This document shows, piece after piece, positions 9,140 to 17,328 of a DNA stretch of 64,000 nt (position 1 is its first letter; every line of letters starts with the position of its first letter). The position numbers and the translations under genes were made by a program. The notes beneath the pieces are model-generated. The model ran no database searches, was not told where the DNA came from, and saw only the letters and a program-made list of their open reading frames with translations. The stretch is from Pseudomonas psychrophila HA-4 (GTDB lineage: Bacteria > Pseudomonadota > Gammaproteobacteria > Pseudomonadales > Pseudomonadaceae): assembly GCF_000282975.1 (NCBI RefSeq), contig NZ_ALJC01000093.1:62001-126000 (forward strand), given 5' to 3'.

Positions 9140-10596
9140 GCACCAGCACACTGATTCGGACCGTCGCCGTAGAAGAAGACTTTCGCGAGCGCGCCCATGA
9201 GGCATTGGGCGACAAGCAACTGCGAAACAACTTTCGCAGTGCCATGGATTCCCTGATGACCAAACGTGCGGTGTCCTTCAGCGATGCCCATGAGCGCGAA
9301 CATTTGCGCGCCTTGGGTAATGCGGTCAAAGCCCGTGCCCTGTCCAAACTGCCCGACCTGCTGGAACGATTAGAGGCCAACCTGACCCGCAACGGTGTAC
9401 AGGTGCACTGGGCTGAAACCGTCGAAGAAGCCAACGAAATCGTGATGTCGATTGCCCGCCGCCGTGCCGCCACGCAAGTGATCAAAGGCAAGTCGATGGT
9501 CAGCGAAGAGATGGAGATGAACCACGTGCTCGGCGCCCAAGGCATTGAATGCCTTGAGTCCGACATGGGCGAGTACATTGTTCAGCTCGACAACGAGAAG
9601 CCGTCCCACATCATCATGCCCGCGATCCACAAGAACGCCGGGCAAGTAGCCGACTTGTTTCATGAAAAGCTCGGCGTGGAATACACCAAAGACGTCGACC
9701 AACTGATCCAGATCGGTCGCCGCGTACTGCGTCAAAAGTTCTTCGAAGCCGACATCGGCGTGTCCGGCGTCAACTTCGCCGTGGCTGAAACCGGCACCCT
9801 GCTGCTGGTCGAAAACGAAGGCAACGGCCGCATGTCGACCACCGTGCCGCCCGTGCACATTGCCGTGACCGGGATAGAGAAAGTCGTCGAAAACCTGCGC
9901 GACGTTGTCCCGCTGCTGTCATTACTGACCCGCTCAGCCCTTGGCCAGCCGATCACCACCTACGTCAACATGATCTCCGGCCCACGCAAACCCGGCGAAC
10001 TCGACGGCCCCGAAGAAGTGCATCTGGTCTTGCTCGACAATGGCCGCAGCCAGGCCTTTGCCGACAGCGAACTGCGCCAGACCCTCAACTGCATTCGTTG
10101 CGGCGCCTGCATGAACCACTGCCCGGTGTACACCCGCATCGGCGGTCACGCCTACGGCGAAGTCTATCCCGGCCCGATTGGCGCGATCATCACCCCGCAC
10201 ATGGTCGGCCTGGCTAAAGTCCCGGATCACCCGAGCGCCTCGTCGCTGTGCGGCGCCTGTGGCGAAGTGTGTCCGGTAAAAATTCCGATCCCGGCCTTGC
10301 TGCGTCGCCTACGCGAAGAGAACGTTAAATCGCCAGACGCCTCGCCTCGCATCATGCGCGGCCAGGGCAGCAAGTACTCGCGCAAAGAACGCCTCATCTG
10401 GAACATGTGGGCCAAGCTCAACAGCTCGCCCGCCCTGTATCGCGTGTTCCTCAAGGCTGCTACACGCCTGCGCGGGTTGACGCCAAACAATGTCGGGCCG
10501 TGGACCCAAAACCACAGCGCCCCCAAACCCGCCGCCCGTTCGCTGCACGACATGGCCCGCGAGCATTTGGCCAAAAAGTCGGGAGAATCGCGATGA
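9136..10596 (+). CDS. lutB: Lactate utilisation protein B (LldF/YkgF), ferredoxin-type
   Basis: 486 residues. The N-terminal LUD domain (about 60-300) is followed by two 4Fe-4S motifs, CIRCGACMNHCPVY near 318 and CGACGEVCPVKIPIPALL near 371. It is the electron-transfer subunit of the L-lactate-oxidising complex. The start is set by ACCGGAGGTGGACAATG, overlapping the lutA stop. The 4-nt overlap with lutC continues the coupled block. Confidence 0.94.
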   Translation: MSTSTLIRTVAVEEDFRERAHEALGDKQLRNNFRSAMDSLMTKRAVSFSDAHEREHLRALGNAVKARALSKLPDLLERLEANLTRNGVQVHWAETVEEANEIVMSIARRRAATQVIKGKSMVSEEMEMNHVLGAQGIECLESDMGEYIVQLDNEKPSHIIMPAIHKNAGQVADLFHEKLGVEYTKDVDQLIQIGRRVLRQKFFEADIGVSGVNFAVAETGTLLLVENEGNGRMSTTVPPVHIAVTGIEKVVENLRDVVPLLSLLTRSALGQPITTYVNMISGPRKPGELDGPEEVHLVLLDNGRSQAFADSELRQTLNCIRCGACMNHCPVYTRIGGHAYGEVYPGPIGAIITPHMVGLAKVPDHPSASSLCGACGEVCPVKIPIPALLRRLREENVKSPDASPRIMRGQGSKYSRKERLIWNMWAKLNSSPALYRVFLKAATRLRGLTPNNVGPWTQNHSAPKPAARSLHDMAREHLAKKSGESR

Positions 10597-11264
10597 GCGC
10601 CAAGCACAACATCCTTAACAAACTGCGCAACAGCCTGACCGGCACGACACCTGTGCCCGACAACTTCGACGAAGTGCTGGTGACAGAGCCCTGGACCTAC
10701 ACCCCGGAGCAACGCATCCCACAACTGCGCAAGTTGATGGAAGCGGTACACACCGAAATCCACCTCAGCACCGAGCAAGGGTGGCCCGCCCTGTTGGCGC
10801 AATTGGTCACCAACCGTCAATTGCCAAGCCTGCTGATCGCACCGACCACGCCACACGGCCAAAAAGTGACAGCCCATTGGGCGCTGAACCCTACGTTGCC
10901 AACACTTAAAGCCTACGACCGCCCGGTAGAAGAATGGAAAGCCGAACTGTTTAACGACACCCCGGCCAGCTTCACCACCACCTTGGGCGCAATTGCCGCG
11001 ACCGGCAGTTTGATCATGTGGCCCACCCCGCAAGAACCGCGCCTGATGAGCCTGGTGCCACCGGTGCATTTTGCGTTGCTCAAGGCCAGTGAAATCCGCG
11101 ACAACTTCTACCAAGTGCAGCGCGAAATGAACTGGACTGCGGGCATGCCGACCAACGCATTGCTGGTGTCTGGCCCGTCGAAAACCGCGGACATTGAACA
11201 AGTACTGGCCTACGGTGCCCACGGCCCGAAAGACCTGGTGGTGTTGATTCTGGAGGACGCATGA
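10593..11264 (+). CDS. lutC: Lactate utilisation protein C (LldG/YkgG), LUD domain
   Basis: 223 residues starting MSAKHNILNKLRNSLTG. LUD-domain protein with the motif IAATGSLIMWPTPQEPRLMS in the second half. Third subunit of the LutABC L-lactate oxidation complex. It overlaps lutB and dld by 4 nt each (ATGA junctions), which implies coupled translation. A longer frame upstream lies inside lutB and is not used. Confidence 0.92.
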   Translation: MSAKHNILNKLRNSLTGTTPVPDNFDEVLVTEPWTYTPEQRIPQLRKLMEAVHTEIHLSTEQGWPALLAQLVTNRQLPSLLIAPTTPHGQKVTAHWALNPTLPTLKAYDRPVEEWKAELFNDTPASFTTTLGAIAATGSLIMWPTPQEPRLMSLVPPVHFALLKASEIRDNFYQVQREMNWTAGMPTNALLVSGPSKTADIEQVLAYGAHGPKDLVVLILEDA

Positions 11265-14071
11265 GTCTGCCCGTTACGTTTGCACGTGATGCCGAACGGT
11301 TGATCCCCCAAGACCGCCGCTTCACCGACCCGCTTTCCACCTTGGCCTTTGGCACCGACGCGAGCTTTTACCGGCTGATCCCAAAACTGGTGATCCGCGT
11401 CGAATCCGAAGACGAAGTGGTCGAGTTACTGCGTTTGGCCCGTCGCGATCAAGTGCCCGTGACCTTCCGCGCGGCAGGCACCAGCCTGTCGGGCCAGGCT
11501 ATTAGCGACTCAGTGCTGATCGTGCTCGGCGACAACTGGAACGGCAAAGTCATTCGCGAACAGGGTTTGCAAATCCGCCTGCAACCCGGCGTGATCGGCG
11601 CTCAAGCTAACGCCTGGCTGGCCCCGTTCGGACGCAAAATTGGCCCTGATCCGGCCTCGATCAACGCCTGCAAAATTGGCGGCATCGTTGCCAACAACGC
11701 CAGCGGCATGTGCTGCGGCACCGCGCAAAACACCTACCACACCCTGGCCGGCATCCGTGTGGTACTGGCCGACGGCACCCGAGTCGACACTGAAGACAAG
11801 GTCAACATCGCCGCCTTTAGGCAAAGCCACGCCGCGCTGCTCGACCAGTTAGGAACGTTGGCCCGCGAGACCCGCGCCAACGCCGAACTGGCTGCAAAAA
11901 TTCGCCACAAATACCGCCTGAAAAACACCACCGGCTTGTCACTTAACGCCTTAGTCGACTTTGATGATCCGCTGGATATTCTCAGCCACTTGCTGGTAGG
12001 CAGCGAGGGCACGCTGGGCTTCATCAGCTCGGTCACCTACGACACCGTCATCGACCACCCCAATAAAGCCTCGGCGCTGATCGTCTTCCCCGACGTTGAA
12101 ACCTGCTGTAACGCCGTGACCGTGCTCAAAAGCCAGCCCGTGTCGGCCGTTGAACTGCTAGACCGCCGCAGCCTGCGCTCGGTGCAAGACAAACCCGGCA
12201 TGCCAGCTTTCGTACAACAACTGTCGGACAACGCCTGCGCCCTGCTGATCGAGTCCCGCGCAGCAACGCAGACCTTACTGCACGAACAATTGGCGCACAT
12301 CATGGCGTCGCTGGCGGGTTTCCCTGTTGAGAAGCAAGTCGACTTCACCGAAAATCCGGCCGAAAACGCCAAGCTCTGGGCGATTCGCAAGGACACGTTC
12401 CCAGCCGTCGGCGCGGTGCGCAAAACCGGCACCACCGTCATCATCGAAGACGTCACCTTTCCGGTCGAGCAACTGGCCATCGGCGTAAACCGCCTCATTG
12501 AACTGTTCGACAAACACCATTACGACGAAGCGATCCTGTTCGGCCACGCCCTCGAAGGCAACTTGCACTTTGTGTTCACTCAGGGCTTTAACAACCCTGA
12601 AGAAGTGGCGCGCTACCAAGCATTTATGGACGACGTAGCGCAATTGGTGGCCGTGGAGTTCGGCGGTTCGCTCAAAGCCGAACACGGCACCGGGCGCAAC
12701 ATGGCGCCGTTTGTTGAACTGGAATGGGGCAGCGACGCCTACCAACTCATGTGGAAACTCAAGCGTTTGCTTGACCCACAAGGCATCCTCAACCCCGATG
12801 TGGTGCTCAGCGAAGACCCGCACATCCACCTTAAACACCTCAAGCCAATGCCTGCGGCCGACGAGATTGTGGATAAGTGCATCGAGTGCGGTTTTTGTGA
12901 GCCGGTGTGCCCCTCAAAAGGCCTGACCCTCAGCCCACGCCAGCGGATTGTCATCTGGCGCGACATCCAGGCCAAAAAGCGCGCTGGGGTCGACACCCGT
13001 GAGCTGGAAGAAGCCTACGCCTACCAAGGCATCGACACCTGCGCCGCTACCGGCTTGTGCGCCCAGCGCTGCCCGGTAGGCATTAATACCGGCGAGCTGG
13101 TGAAAAAGCTGCGCGCCCGCAGCGCCAACAGCGTGAAAACCGCCGACTGGCTGGGCAATCACTTTGCAACCACGCTGCAAGGCGCGCGCTTCACCCTGCA
13201 CGTGGCCAATGGTGCGCGCATGCTGCTGGGCGCCCCGCGCCTGGGCAAAATCTCGGCCGCGCTGACCAAAACCAGCAAGGGTCGCGTACCGTTATGGACC
13301 AACGCCATGCCGCAGCCCGAGCGGGCGATTCGCCATAGCCCGCAGGTTCTCGATGCACGGCCCCGCGTGGTGTATCTGGCGGCCTGCGTGTCGCGGGTCA
13401 TGGGCCCGGCGGCGGGCGACAAGGAACAAATGTCACTGCTGGACAAAACCCGTGGCCTACTGGAAAAAGCCGGCTACCAAGTGATCTTCCCCGACAACAT
13501 GGACAGCCTCTGTTGCGGCCAGCCGTTCGCGTCCAAGGGCTACGCTGAACAAGCCGAGCACAAACGCCAGGAACTGATCGGCGCCTTGCTGCACGCCAGC
13601 CGTGGCGGCGTCGACCCCATCTACTGCGACACCAGCCCGTGCACTCTGCGTCTGGTGCAAGACCTGGGTGAAAGCCGCCTCGACCTCTACGACCCGGTGC
13701 GCTTCATCCGCACCCACCTTGTGGATAAGTTGAACTTCATCCCGCAAACCGCACCGATTGCCGTGCATGTTACGTGCAGCACCCAGCACCTAGGCGAAAG
13801 CCAAGCGCTGATCGACATCGCGCGACTGTGCAGCACGAACGTAGTGATACCGGAAGGGATTCATTGCTGCGGGTTTGCAGGCGACAAAGGCTTCACCACC
13901 CCCGAGTTGAATGCCCACTCACTGCGCACCCTGAAAAACGCGGTGCAACATTGCAGCGAAGGCATTTCGACCAGCCGCACGTGTGAAATTGGCCTGACAC
14001 AACATGGCGGAATCGACTACCACGGGCTGGTCTACTTGGTAGACCGCGTCAGCACGCCGATAACCCTGTAG
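11261..14071 (+). CDS. dld: Fe-S-containing D-lactate dehydrogenase (Dld-II type)
   Basis: 936 residues: FAD-binding type 4 domain (about 35-200, TFRAAGTSLSGQAISD and IGGIVANNASGMCCG), FAD-linked oxidase C-terminal domain (about 230-510, ending in the LKAEHGTGRNMAPFVELEWG region), a ferredoxin-like region with CIECGFCEPVCP near 539 and CAATGLCAQRCPVG near 593, and a C-terminal CCG-rich section. This is the architecture of the quinone-linked D-lactate dehydrogenase found beside lldEFG in Shewanella (established knowledge). Together with LutABC the operon would oxidise both lactate enantiomers to pyruvate. Last gene of the operon. Confidence 0.92.
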   Translation: MSLPVTFARDAERLIPQDRRFTDPLSTLAFGTDASFYRLIPKLVIRVESEDEVVELLRLARRDQVPVTFRAAGTSLSGQAISDSVLIVLGDNWNGKVIREQGLQIRLQPGVIGAQANAWLAPFGRKIGPDPASINACKIGGIVANNASGMCCGTAQNTYHTLAGIRVVLADGTRVDTEDKVNIAAFRQSHAALLDQLGTLARETRANAELAAKIRHKYRLKNTTGLSLNALVDFDDPLDILSHLLVGSEGTLGFISSVTYDTVIDHPNKASALIVFPDVETCCNAVTVLKSQPVSAVELLDRRSLRSVQDKPGMPAFVQQLSDNACALLIESRAATQTLLHEQLAHIMASLAGFPVEKQVDFTENPAENAKLWAIRKDTFPAVGAVRKTGTTVIIEDVTFPVEQLAIGVNRLIELFDKHHYDEAILFGHALEGNLHFVFTQGFNNPEEVARYQAFMDDVAQLVAVEFGGSLKAEHGTGRNMAPFVELEWGSDAYQLMWKLKRLLDPQGILNPDVVLSEDPHIHLKHLKPMPAADEIVDKCIECGFCEPVCPSKGLTLSPRQRIVIWRDIQAKKRAGVDTRELEEAYAYQGIDTCAATGLCAQRCPVGINTGELVKKLRARSANSVKTADWLGNHFATTLQGARFTLHVANGARMLLGAPRLGKISAALTKTSKGRVPLWTNAMPQPERAIRHSPQVLDARPRVVYLAACVSRVMGPAAGDKEQMSLLDKTRGLLEKAGYQVIFPDNMDSLCCGQPFASKGYAEQAEHKRQELIGALLHASRGGVDPIYCDTSPCTLRLVQDLGESRLDLYDPVRFIRTHLVDKLNFIPQTAPIAVHVTCSTQHLGESQALIDIARLCSTNVVIPEGIHCCGFAGDKGFTTPELNAHSLRTLKNAVQHCSEGISTSRTCEIGLTQHGGIDYHGLVYLVDRVSTPITL

Positions 14072-14081
14072 GAAGTACCGC

Positions 14082-14117
14082 AGGCTGCGATCTTTTGATC
14101 TTTAAACATCGCAGCCT
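14082..14117 (+). terminator. Hairpin after dld, a REP-type repeat unit
   Basis: AGGCTGCGAT (14082-14091) pairs with ATCGCAGCCT (14108-14117) around CTTTTGATCTTTAAAC. A decayed relative, CTGCGA/TCGCAG, lies at 41379-41407. It probably serves as the operon terminator. Confidence 0.7.
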
Positions 14118-14167
14118 TCGGCCGTTTCCTCAGTACCCGGATAAAAAGTCAGTAACTGTCTGCCAAG

Positions 14168-14191
14168 CAACAGTTCATAAACAAACTGTTG
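14168..14191. promoter_or_regulatory. Perfect inverted repeat, candidate activator site
   Basis: CAACAGTT (14168-14175) and AACTGTTG (14184-14191) flank an 8-nt spacer. The repeat ends about 55 nt upstream of the sigma-54 -24 element, where an enhancer-binding protein such as an SfnR-type activator could bind (inference). Confidence 0.5.
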
Positions 14192-14245
14192 TTATCTGCA
14201 CCCCACGAAAAACTCCAAACAACTGATTTTAAAAGAAAATAATAT

Positions 14246-14261
14246 CGGCACAGATTCTGCA
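14246..14261 (+). promoter_or_regulatory. Sigma-54 (RpoN) -24/-12 promoter
   Basis: CGGCACAGATTCTGCA has GG and GC exactly 10 nt apart and matches YGGCAC-N5-YTGCA. Transcription would start near 14272, 28 nt before the ATG of the SfnB-like gene. Sulfur-scavenging sfn genes are known RpoN targets. Confidence 0.68.
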
Positions 14262-14299
14262 ACGGCACAGATCCACCCGCATTCAAAGCTGTTTAGCCC

Positions 14300-15529
14300 A
14301 TGTCATTACCTACTTACAGATCGTCCGCCCCGTCTTCCACGTACTCGACCCCGCCCGCGTCTGTTGATGAACTCATCGCCCGGGTGGACAAACTGTTGCC
14401 GGAAATTGCCGAGGGCGTGATCGAACGCGAACGTAATCGCCAACTGCCTTATGCCGCACTGAGCAGTCTGGCCGCCGCAGGGGTGCTCACATGCCGGATA
14501 CCCAACGCATACGGAGGTCCCGGCGGCACTGTGGAAGACGTCATCGGATTGCTGATACGCATCGCTGCGGTTGACTCAAATGCAGCCCAAGCCTTGCGCC
14601 CAGGCTTCGGATTTCTCGAAGGGCTGCTCGCCTCTCAAAGCGACAACGCAGAGCAGGATCGCGCGCTGTGGTTTGATCGTTACTTGCAGGGAACAGTCGT
14701 CGGCAACGCAGGCTGGGAAGTGGGCGGCGCCAATGGTTCGGTCAGTGCACGGCTTGTGCGCGAAGGCGATCACTACCGGGTCAATGGCAGTAAGTACTAC
14801 AGCACCGGCGCGCTATACGCGGATTGGGTATTGGCGATTGCACTGGATGAAAACGACCAACCGCTTTCATTTGTATTGCCACGTGACCGCGAAGGGCTGG
14901 AACTCATTGATGACTTCGACGCAATGGGCCAGCGCCTGACGGCCAGTGGCACAACGCACCTTAACAATGTAGTGGTCTACCCCGAAGAACTTCGCCCGCC
15001 GCGTGCCGTAGACGGCAAGCGCAGTATCATCACCCCATTCGTGCAATTGTTCCTCGGCGCAGTGGAAGCCGGCATCGCCCGAAACGCCCTAAATGACGCG
15101 AAAGATTTTGCCCAACATCATGCACGACCCATCGTGCACAGCAGCGCAAAACGCTCAGTAGATGACCCCTACGTGGAACTCAGTGTCGGCGATATTAGTG
15201 CGCGCGCCTACGCAGCGGAAGCTGTGGTCTTACGTGCAGCCCAAGCGATAGACCGTGCCTGGAGCAACGGCCTAGATGTCGACTCAATCGAAGAGGCCGC
15301 CATCGAAGTGGCGCAAGCTCAATACATCGCCGCCGAATCAGCGCTCAAGGCTGCCGAATTAGTCTTCGATGTAGGAGGCGCATCTGCTACCGGCCGCAGC
15401 TACAACTTGGACCGGCATTGGCGAAACGCGCGAACAGTGGCCAATCACAATCCACGTCACTGGAAGGCTGCGGCAGTCGGCGCCAGCCACCTCAAGGGCA
15501 CTCAACTCCCAACGTCCGGACTGTTCTGA
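14300..15529 (+). CDS. SfnB-like acyl-CoA dehydrogenase/FMNH2 monooxygenase family protein
   Basis: 409 residues with the acyl-CoA dehydrogenase fold: N-terminal helical domain (about 25-130, AAGVLTCRIPNAYGGPGGTVE), central beta domain (about 135-235, VNGSKYYSTGALYADWVLAIAL) and C-terminal helices (about 250-390, ending GGASATGRSYNLDRHWRNAR). The last motif is typical of the DszC/SfnB group rather than true acyl-CoA dehydrogenases, so a flavin-dependent sulfur-scavenging oxygenase is the best guess. The family also includes XiaF/DszC-like hydroxylases. Single gene behind a sigma-54 promoter. The ribosome site is weak. Confidence 0.8.
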   Translation: MSLPTYRSSAPSSTYSTPPASVDELIARVDKLLPEIAEGVIERERNRQLPYAALSSLAAAGVLTCRIPNAYGGPGGTVEDVIGLLIRIAAVDSNAAQALRPGFGFLEGLLASQSDNAEQDRALWFDRYLQGTVVGNAGWEVGGANGSVSARLVREGDHYRVNGSKYYSTGALYADWVLAIALDENDQPLSFVLPRDREGLELIDDFDAMGQRLTASGTTHLNNVVVYPEELRPPRAVDGKRSIITPFVQLFLGAVEAGIARNALNDAKDFAQHHARPIVHSSAKRSVDDPYVELSVGDISARAYAAEAVVLRAAQAIDRAWSNGLDVDSIEEAAIEVAQAQYIAAESALKAAELVFDVGGASATGRSYNLDRHWRNARTVANHNPRHWKAAAVGASHLKGTQLPTSGLF

Positions 15530-15580
15530 ACGAGCGGTTTTTACTATGACGCGTCTGTCGCCAAACAGACGCGTGCTGCT

Positions 15581-15931
15581 TTAGTGCGTCGTTAAACCAT
15601 CCAGCGATTTATCGACATACGCCTTGGCCAGCTCCGCCAAGTGTAAAACCGACAGCACCAGATCTCGCGAATGCCCGCTCAAACCATTCCCCGCCTCACT
15701 TGCCGAAGCACCCACACAGCGCAACAAGTCTGACGCCTGGGCCAAAGCCGCTTCTAAATTGACGCTTTGCGAGATGGCATACGTGGCCTGATCCACGTGC
15801 CGTGGAGGCTTATGGTCCTGCAGGTAGTAATTGAGGGCGCGATCAGTGGCTGCGCGGTCTAACGACAGTGCATCGCACTGAGCAGCAGCTTGCGAGACAA
15901 GCGCTGGCGGATCAGGAACAATTTTATTCAT
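15581..15931 (-). CDS. DUF3077/DUF6124-family protein, Pseudomonas-specific
   Basis: 116 residues starting MNKIVPDPPALVSQAAAQCD, with the ALNYYLQ and SDLLRCVGASASEAG motifs I associate with the DUF3077 family. There is no signal peptide or membrane segment; it is helical and of unknown function. The start is set by GGAGAACGCT before the ATG; an upstream extension would read through the foldable element at 15998-16135. Such genes are usually present in several copies per Pseudomonas genome. The long leader with a 14-bp palindrome (15960-15973, TTAGTCGCGACTAA) and a branched RNA-like element suggests control at the leader. Confidence 0.82.
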   Translation of the reverse strand: MNKIVPDPPALVSQAAAQCDALSLDRAATDRALNYYLQDHKPPRHVDQATYAISQSVNLEAALAQASDLLRCVGASASEAGNGLSGHSRDLVLSVLHLAELAKAYVDKSLDGLTTH

Positions 15932-15959
15932 AGCGTTCTCCAAATTTGTGGAGCTGCCA

Positions 15960-15973
15960 TTAGTCGCGACTAA
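15960..15973. promoter_or_regulatory. Perfect palindrome TTAGTCGCGACTAA
   Basis: A 14-bp perfect palindrome lies 29 nt upstream of the DUF3077 start codon. Its half-site TTAGTCG recurs at 16000-16006, and the complement CGACTAA recurs at 16126-16132, as the outer stem of the neighbouring foldable element. It could be a protein site or an alternative pairing partner. Confidence 0.55.
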
Positions 15974-15997
15974 ACGATGGGGTGGCAGCCGTACGCA

Positions 15998-16135
15998 GGT
16001 TAGTCGACCGGCAAACTTGGAAACCGGCGCACTCGAAAGTGCCCTGCGCACGGCCACCATAAAACGAGAGGCCGAAAAAAAGCGCCTCGCGGAGGTGGCG
16101 CCTTGCGCCAAGTTTACAAGCCGGGCGACTAAACC
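15998..16135 (-). ncRNA. Cloverleaf-like structured RNA candidate in the DUF3077 leader
   Basis: A long outer stem joins 15998-16020 with 16108-16135. AAACTTGG pairs with CCAAGTTT (8 bp), CCGGC with GCCGG (5 bp), TTAGTCG with CGACTAA (7 bp), and GG with CC. Inside are three hairpins: GCACT-CGAA-AGTGC (16029-16042), CGGCC/GGCCG (16051-16074) and GCGCC/GGCGC (16082-16101). The strand is inferred from the DUF3077 gene downstream on the minus strand. I do not recognise it as a named RNA family. Confidence 0.5.
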
Positions 16136-16141
16136 CGACCG

Positions 16142-16417
16142 CTGAAAAGCAGCGATGGGCCGAGACTATTCCCCGAAATGAACAGGCGCAAGCGAACGGG
16201 AGTTTCTAGGAAGTTTCGCCAGATTGAAAGAGATCGGGCCTACGAAAGCACTAATAGCGCCCCATTATCGGGCACAAAAAAAATCATCGAATAGTGGCTA
16301 AATAAAAGCAGAACTCCTGAGTGTGGCTATAGTCAATTGGCTTAAGGCCCTAATGTTTAGGGCATATAACCGAGCCCGGAGACACCGGGCCTAACTGTGC
16401 ACAAGGAGCTTTCCCCT
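16142..16417. other. Intergenic stretch upstream of the small exported protein
   Basis: About 275 bp without a credible coding frame. A GCCCGG-GACA-CCGGGC hairpin at 16375-16390 lies in the probable leader of the next gene. An octamer of A at 16277-16284 lies in an AT-richer patch. Otherwise nothing is recognised. Confidence 0.5.
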
Positions 16418-16696
16418 ATGAAACGTACCGTGCTTGCTGGTCTTTTTGTTAGCGCTGCAATGTTGGCCTCCCCGGTGTTTGCGGCTGAAGATCTGTGCCA
16501 GATCAACCTTCAGAAAATCGACGATGCGGTCGCGACCCTCAACGCGACCAGTGAGAACACCAAAAAGGATATCCACGATTTGGTCACCAAGGCCAAAGAT
16601 GAACAGGCTGCTGGCAAAACCGAAGACTGCATTGCGACATCAACCCTCGCACTGCAACGACTGCAAAACCTCACCAAAGGCGGCGACGATAAGTAA
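16418..16696 (+). CDS. Small exported protein of unknown function
   Basis: 92 residues. A clear Sec signal peptide, MKRTVLAGLFVSAAMLASPVFA, is followed by a mature helical, charged chain with two cysteines (about residues 27 and 70) that could form a disulfide. I do not recognise a named family. The start is set by AAGGAGCTTTCCCCT before the ATG. It directly precedes ssrA, and a CTTGCTGG/CCAGCAAG hairpin (16743-16764) separates them. Confidence 0.82.
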   Translation: MKRTVLAGLFVSAAMLASPVFAAEDLCQINLQKIDDAVATLNATSENTKKDIHDLVTKAKDEQAAGKTEDCIATSTLALQRLQNLTKGGDDK

Positions 16697-16706
16697 GCCG
16701 TCGAGG

Positions 16707-16736
16707 TTGGCCTTCTGCGCCGAATTGGCGTAGACT
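16707..16736 (+). promoter_or_regulatory. Probable ssrA promoter
   Basis: TTGGCC (16707-16712) and TAGACT (16731-16736) are 18 nt apart, giving a start near 16743, upstream of the mature tmRNA 5' end that RNase P would make at 16769. The intervening CTTGCTGG/CCAGCAAG hairpin would lie in the trimmed leader or terminate the upstream gene. Confidence 0.55.
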
Positions 16737-16768
16737 GCGCAGCTTGCTGGTTACGGCCAGCAAGCATC

Positions 16769-17160
16769 GGGGCCGTTTAGGATTCGACGCCGGTTGCGAA
16801 ACTCTAGGTGCATGCCGAGTTGGTAACAGAACTCGTAAATCCACTGTTGCAACTACTTATAGTTGCCAATGACGAAACCTACGAGGGTCAAGCTCTCGCA
16901 GCGTAAGCTGCCTTAGCCATCCTCCTGGTACCTTCGGGTCCAGCAATCACTAGGGGATGCCTGTAAACCTGAAGTGATTGTCATATAGAACAGGATCGCC
17001 GTGCAGTACGTTGTGGACGAATCGGCTAAAACTTACACAACTCGCCCAAAGCACCCTGCCCTTCGGGTCGCTGAGGGTTAACTTAATAGATACGGCTAAG
17101 CATGTAGTACCGACAGCGGAGTACTGGCGGACGGGGGTTCAAATCCCCCCGGCTCCACCA
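16769..17160 (+). ncRNA. ssrA: Transfer-messenger RNA (tmRNA, SsrA)
   Basis: About 392 nt. It begins GGGGCCGTTTAGGATTCGAC and ends with the T-arm GGGGGTTCAAATCCCCC and GGCTCCACCA, the tRNA-like acceptor with encoded CCA. The tag frame starts at GCC (16865), encodes ANDETYEGQALAA and ends at TAA 16904-16906. The usual pseudoknot regions are present in between. With SmpB it rescues stalled ribosomes and marks the product for proteolysis. Its 3' end doubles as the attachment site of the island that starts just downstream. Confidence 0.97.
17136..17160 (+). other. Attachment site attL within the ssrA 3' end
   Basis: Integrases of the P4/DUF4102 type commonly use the 3' end of tRNA or tmRNA genes. 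The segment GGTTCAAA...CCCCGGCTCCACCA is followed 169 bp later by such an integrase gene. It is partly repeated at 30724-30747. Confidence 0.7.
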
Positions 17161-17206
17161 AATAGCAGTTTAGACCTGTCTCAGACAGTCTACGAAACAC
17201 CCCAAG

Positions 17207-17227
17207 AAGCCCGCCCCGTGCGGGCTT
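17207..17227 (+). terminator. Rho-independent terminator after ssrA
   Basis: AAGCCCGC-CCCGT-GCGGGCTT is followed by TCTTGTTT. Confidence 0.88.
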
Positions 17228-17275
17228 TCTTGTTTCTGGCTGTATTTCCTTATCTCCCCCTATCTCTTCTCTTCG

Positions 17276-17323
17276 TGTATCCCCTCATGTACCCTTTGAT
17301 ACAAGTTGAAACTGAGGGATACA
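17276..17323. repeat. Inverted TGTATCCC pair, candidate integrase arm sites (left)
   Basis: TGTATCCCCT (17276-17285) and its inverse AGGGATACA (about 17315-17323) flank the start region of the integrase gene. The same TGTATCCCC motif occurs twice near the right end of the island. This fits arm-type binding sites or integrase autoregulation. Confidence 0.5.
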
Positions 17324-17328
17324 AGGGA

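Noticed and set aside
16978..17328. Long N-terminal extension of the integrase frame through ssrA
   Set aside because: It is the translation of the tmRNA 3' half and has no family similarity; the DUF4102 N-terminus begins at 17329.
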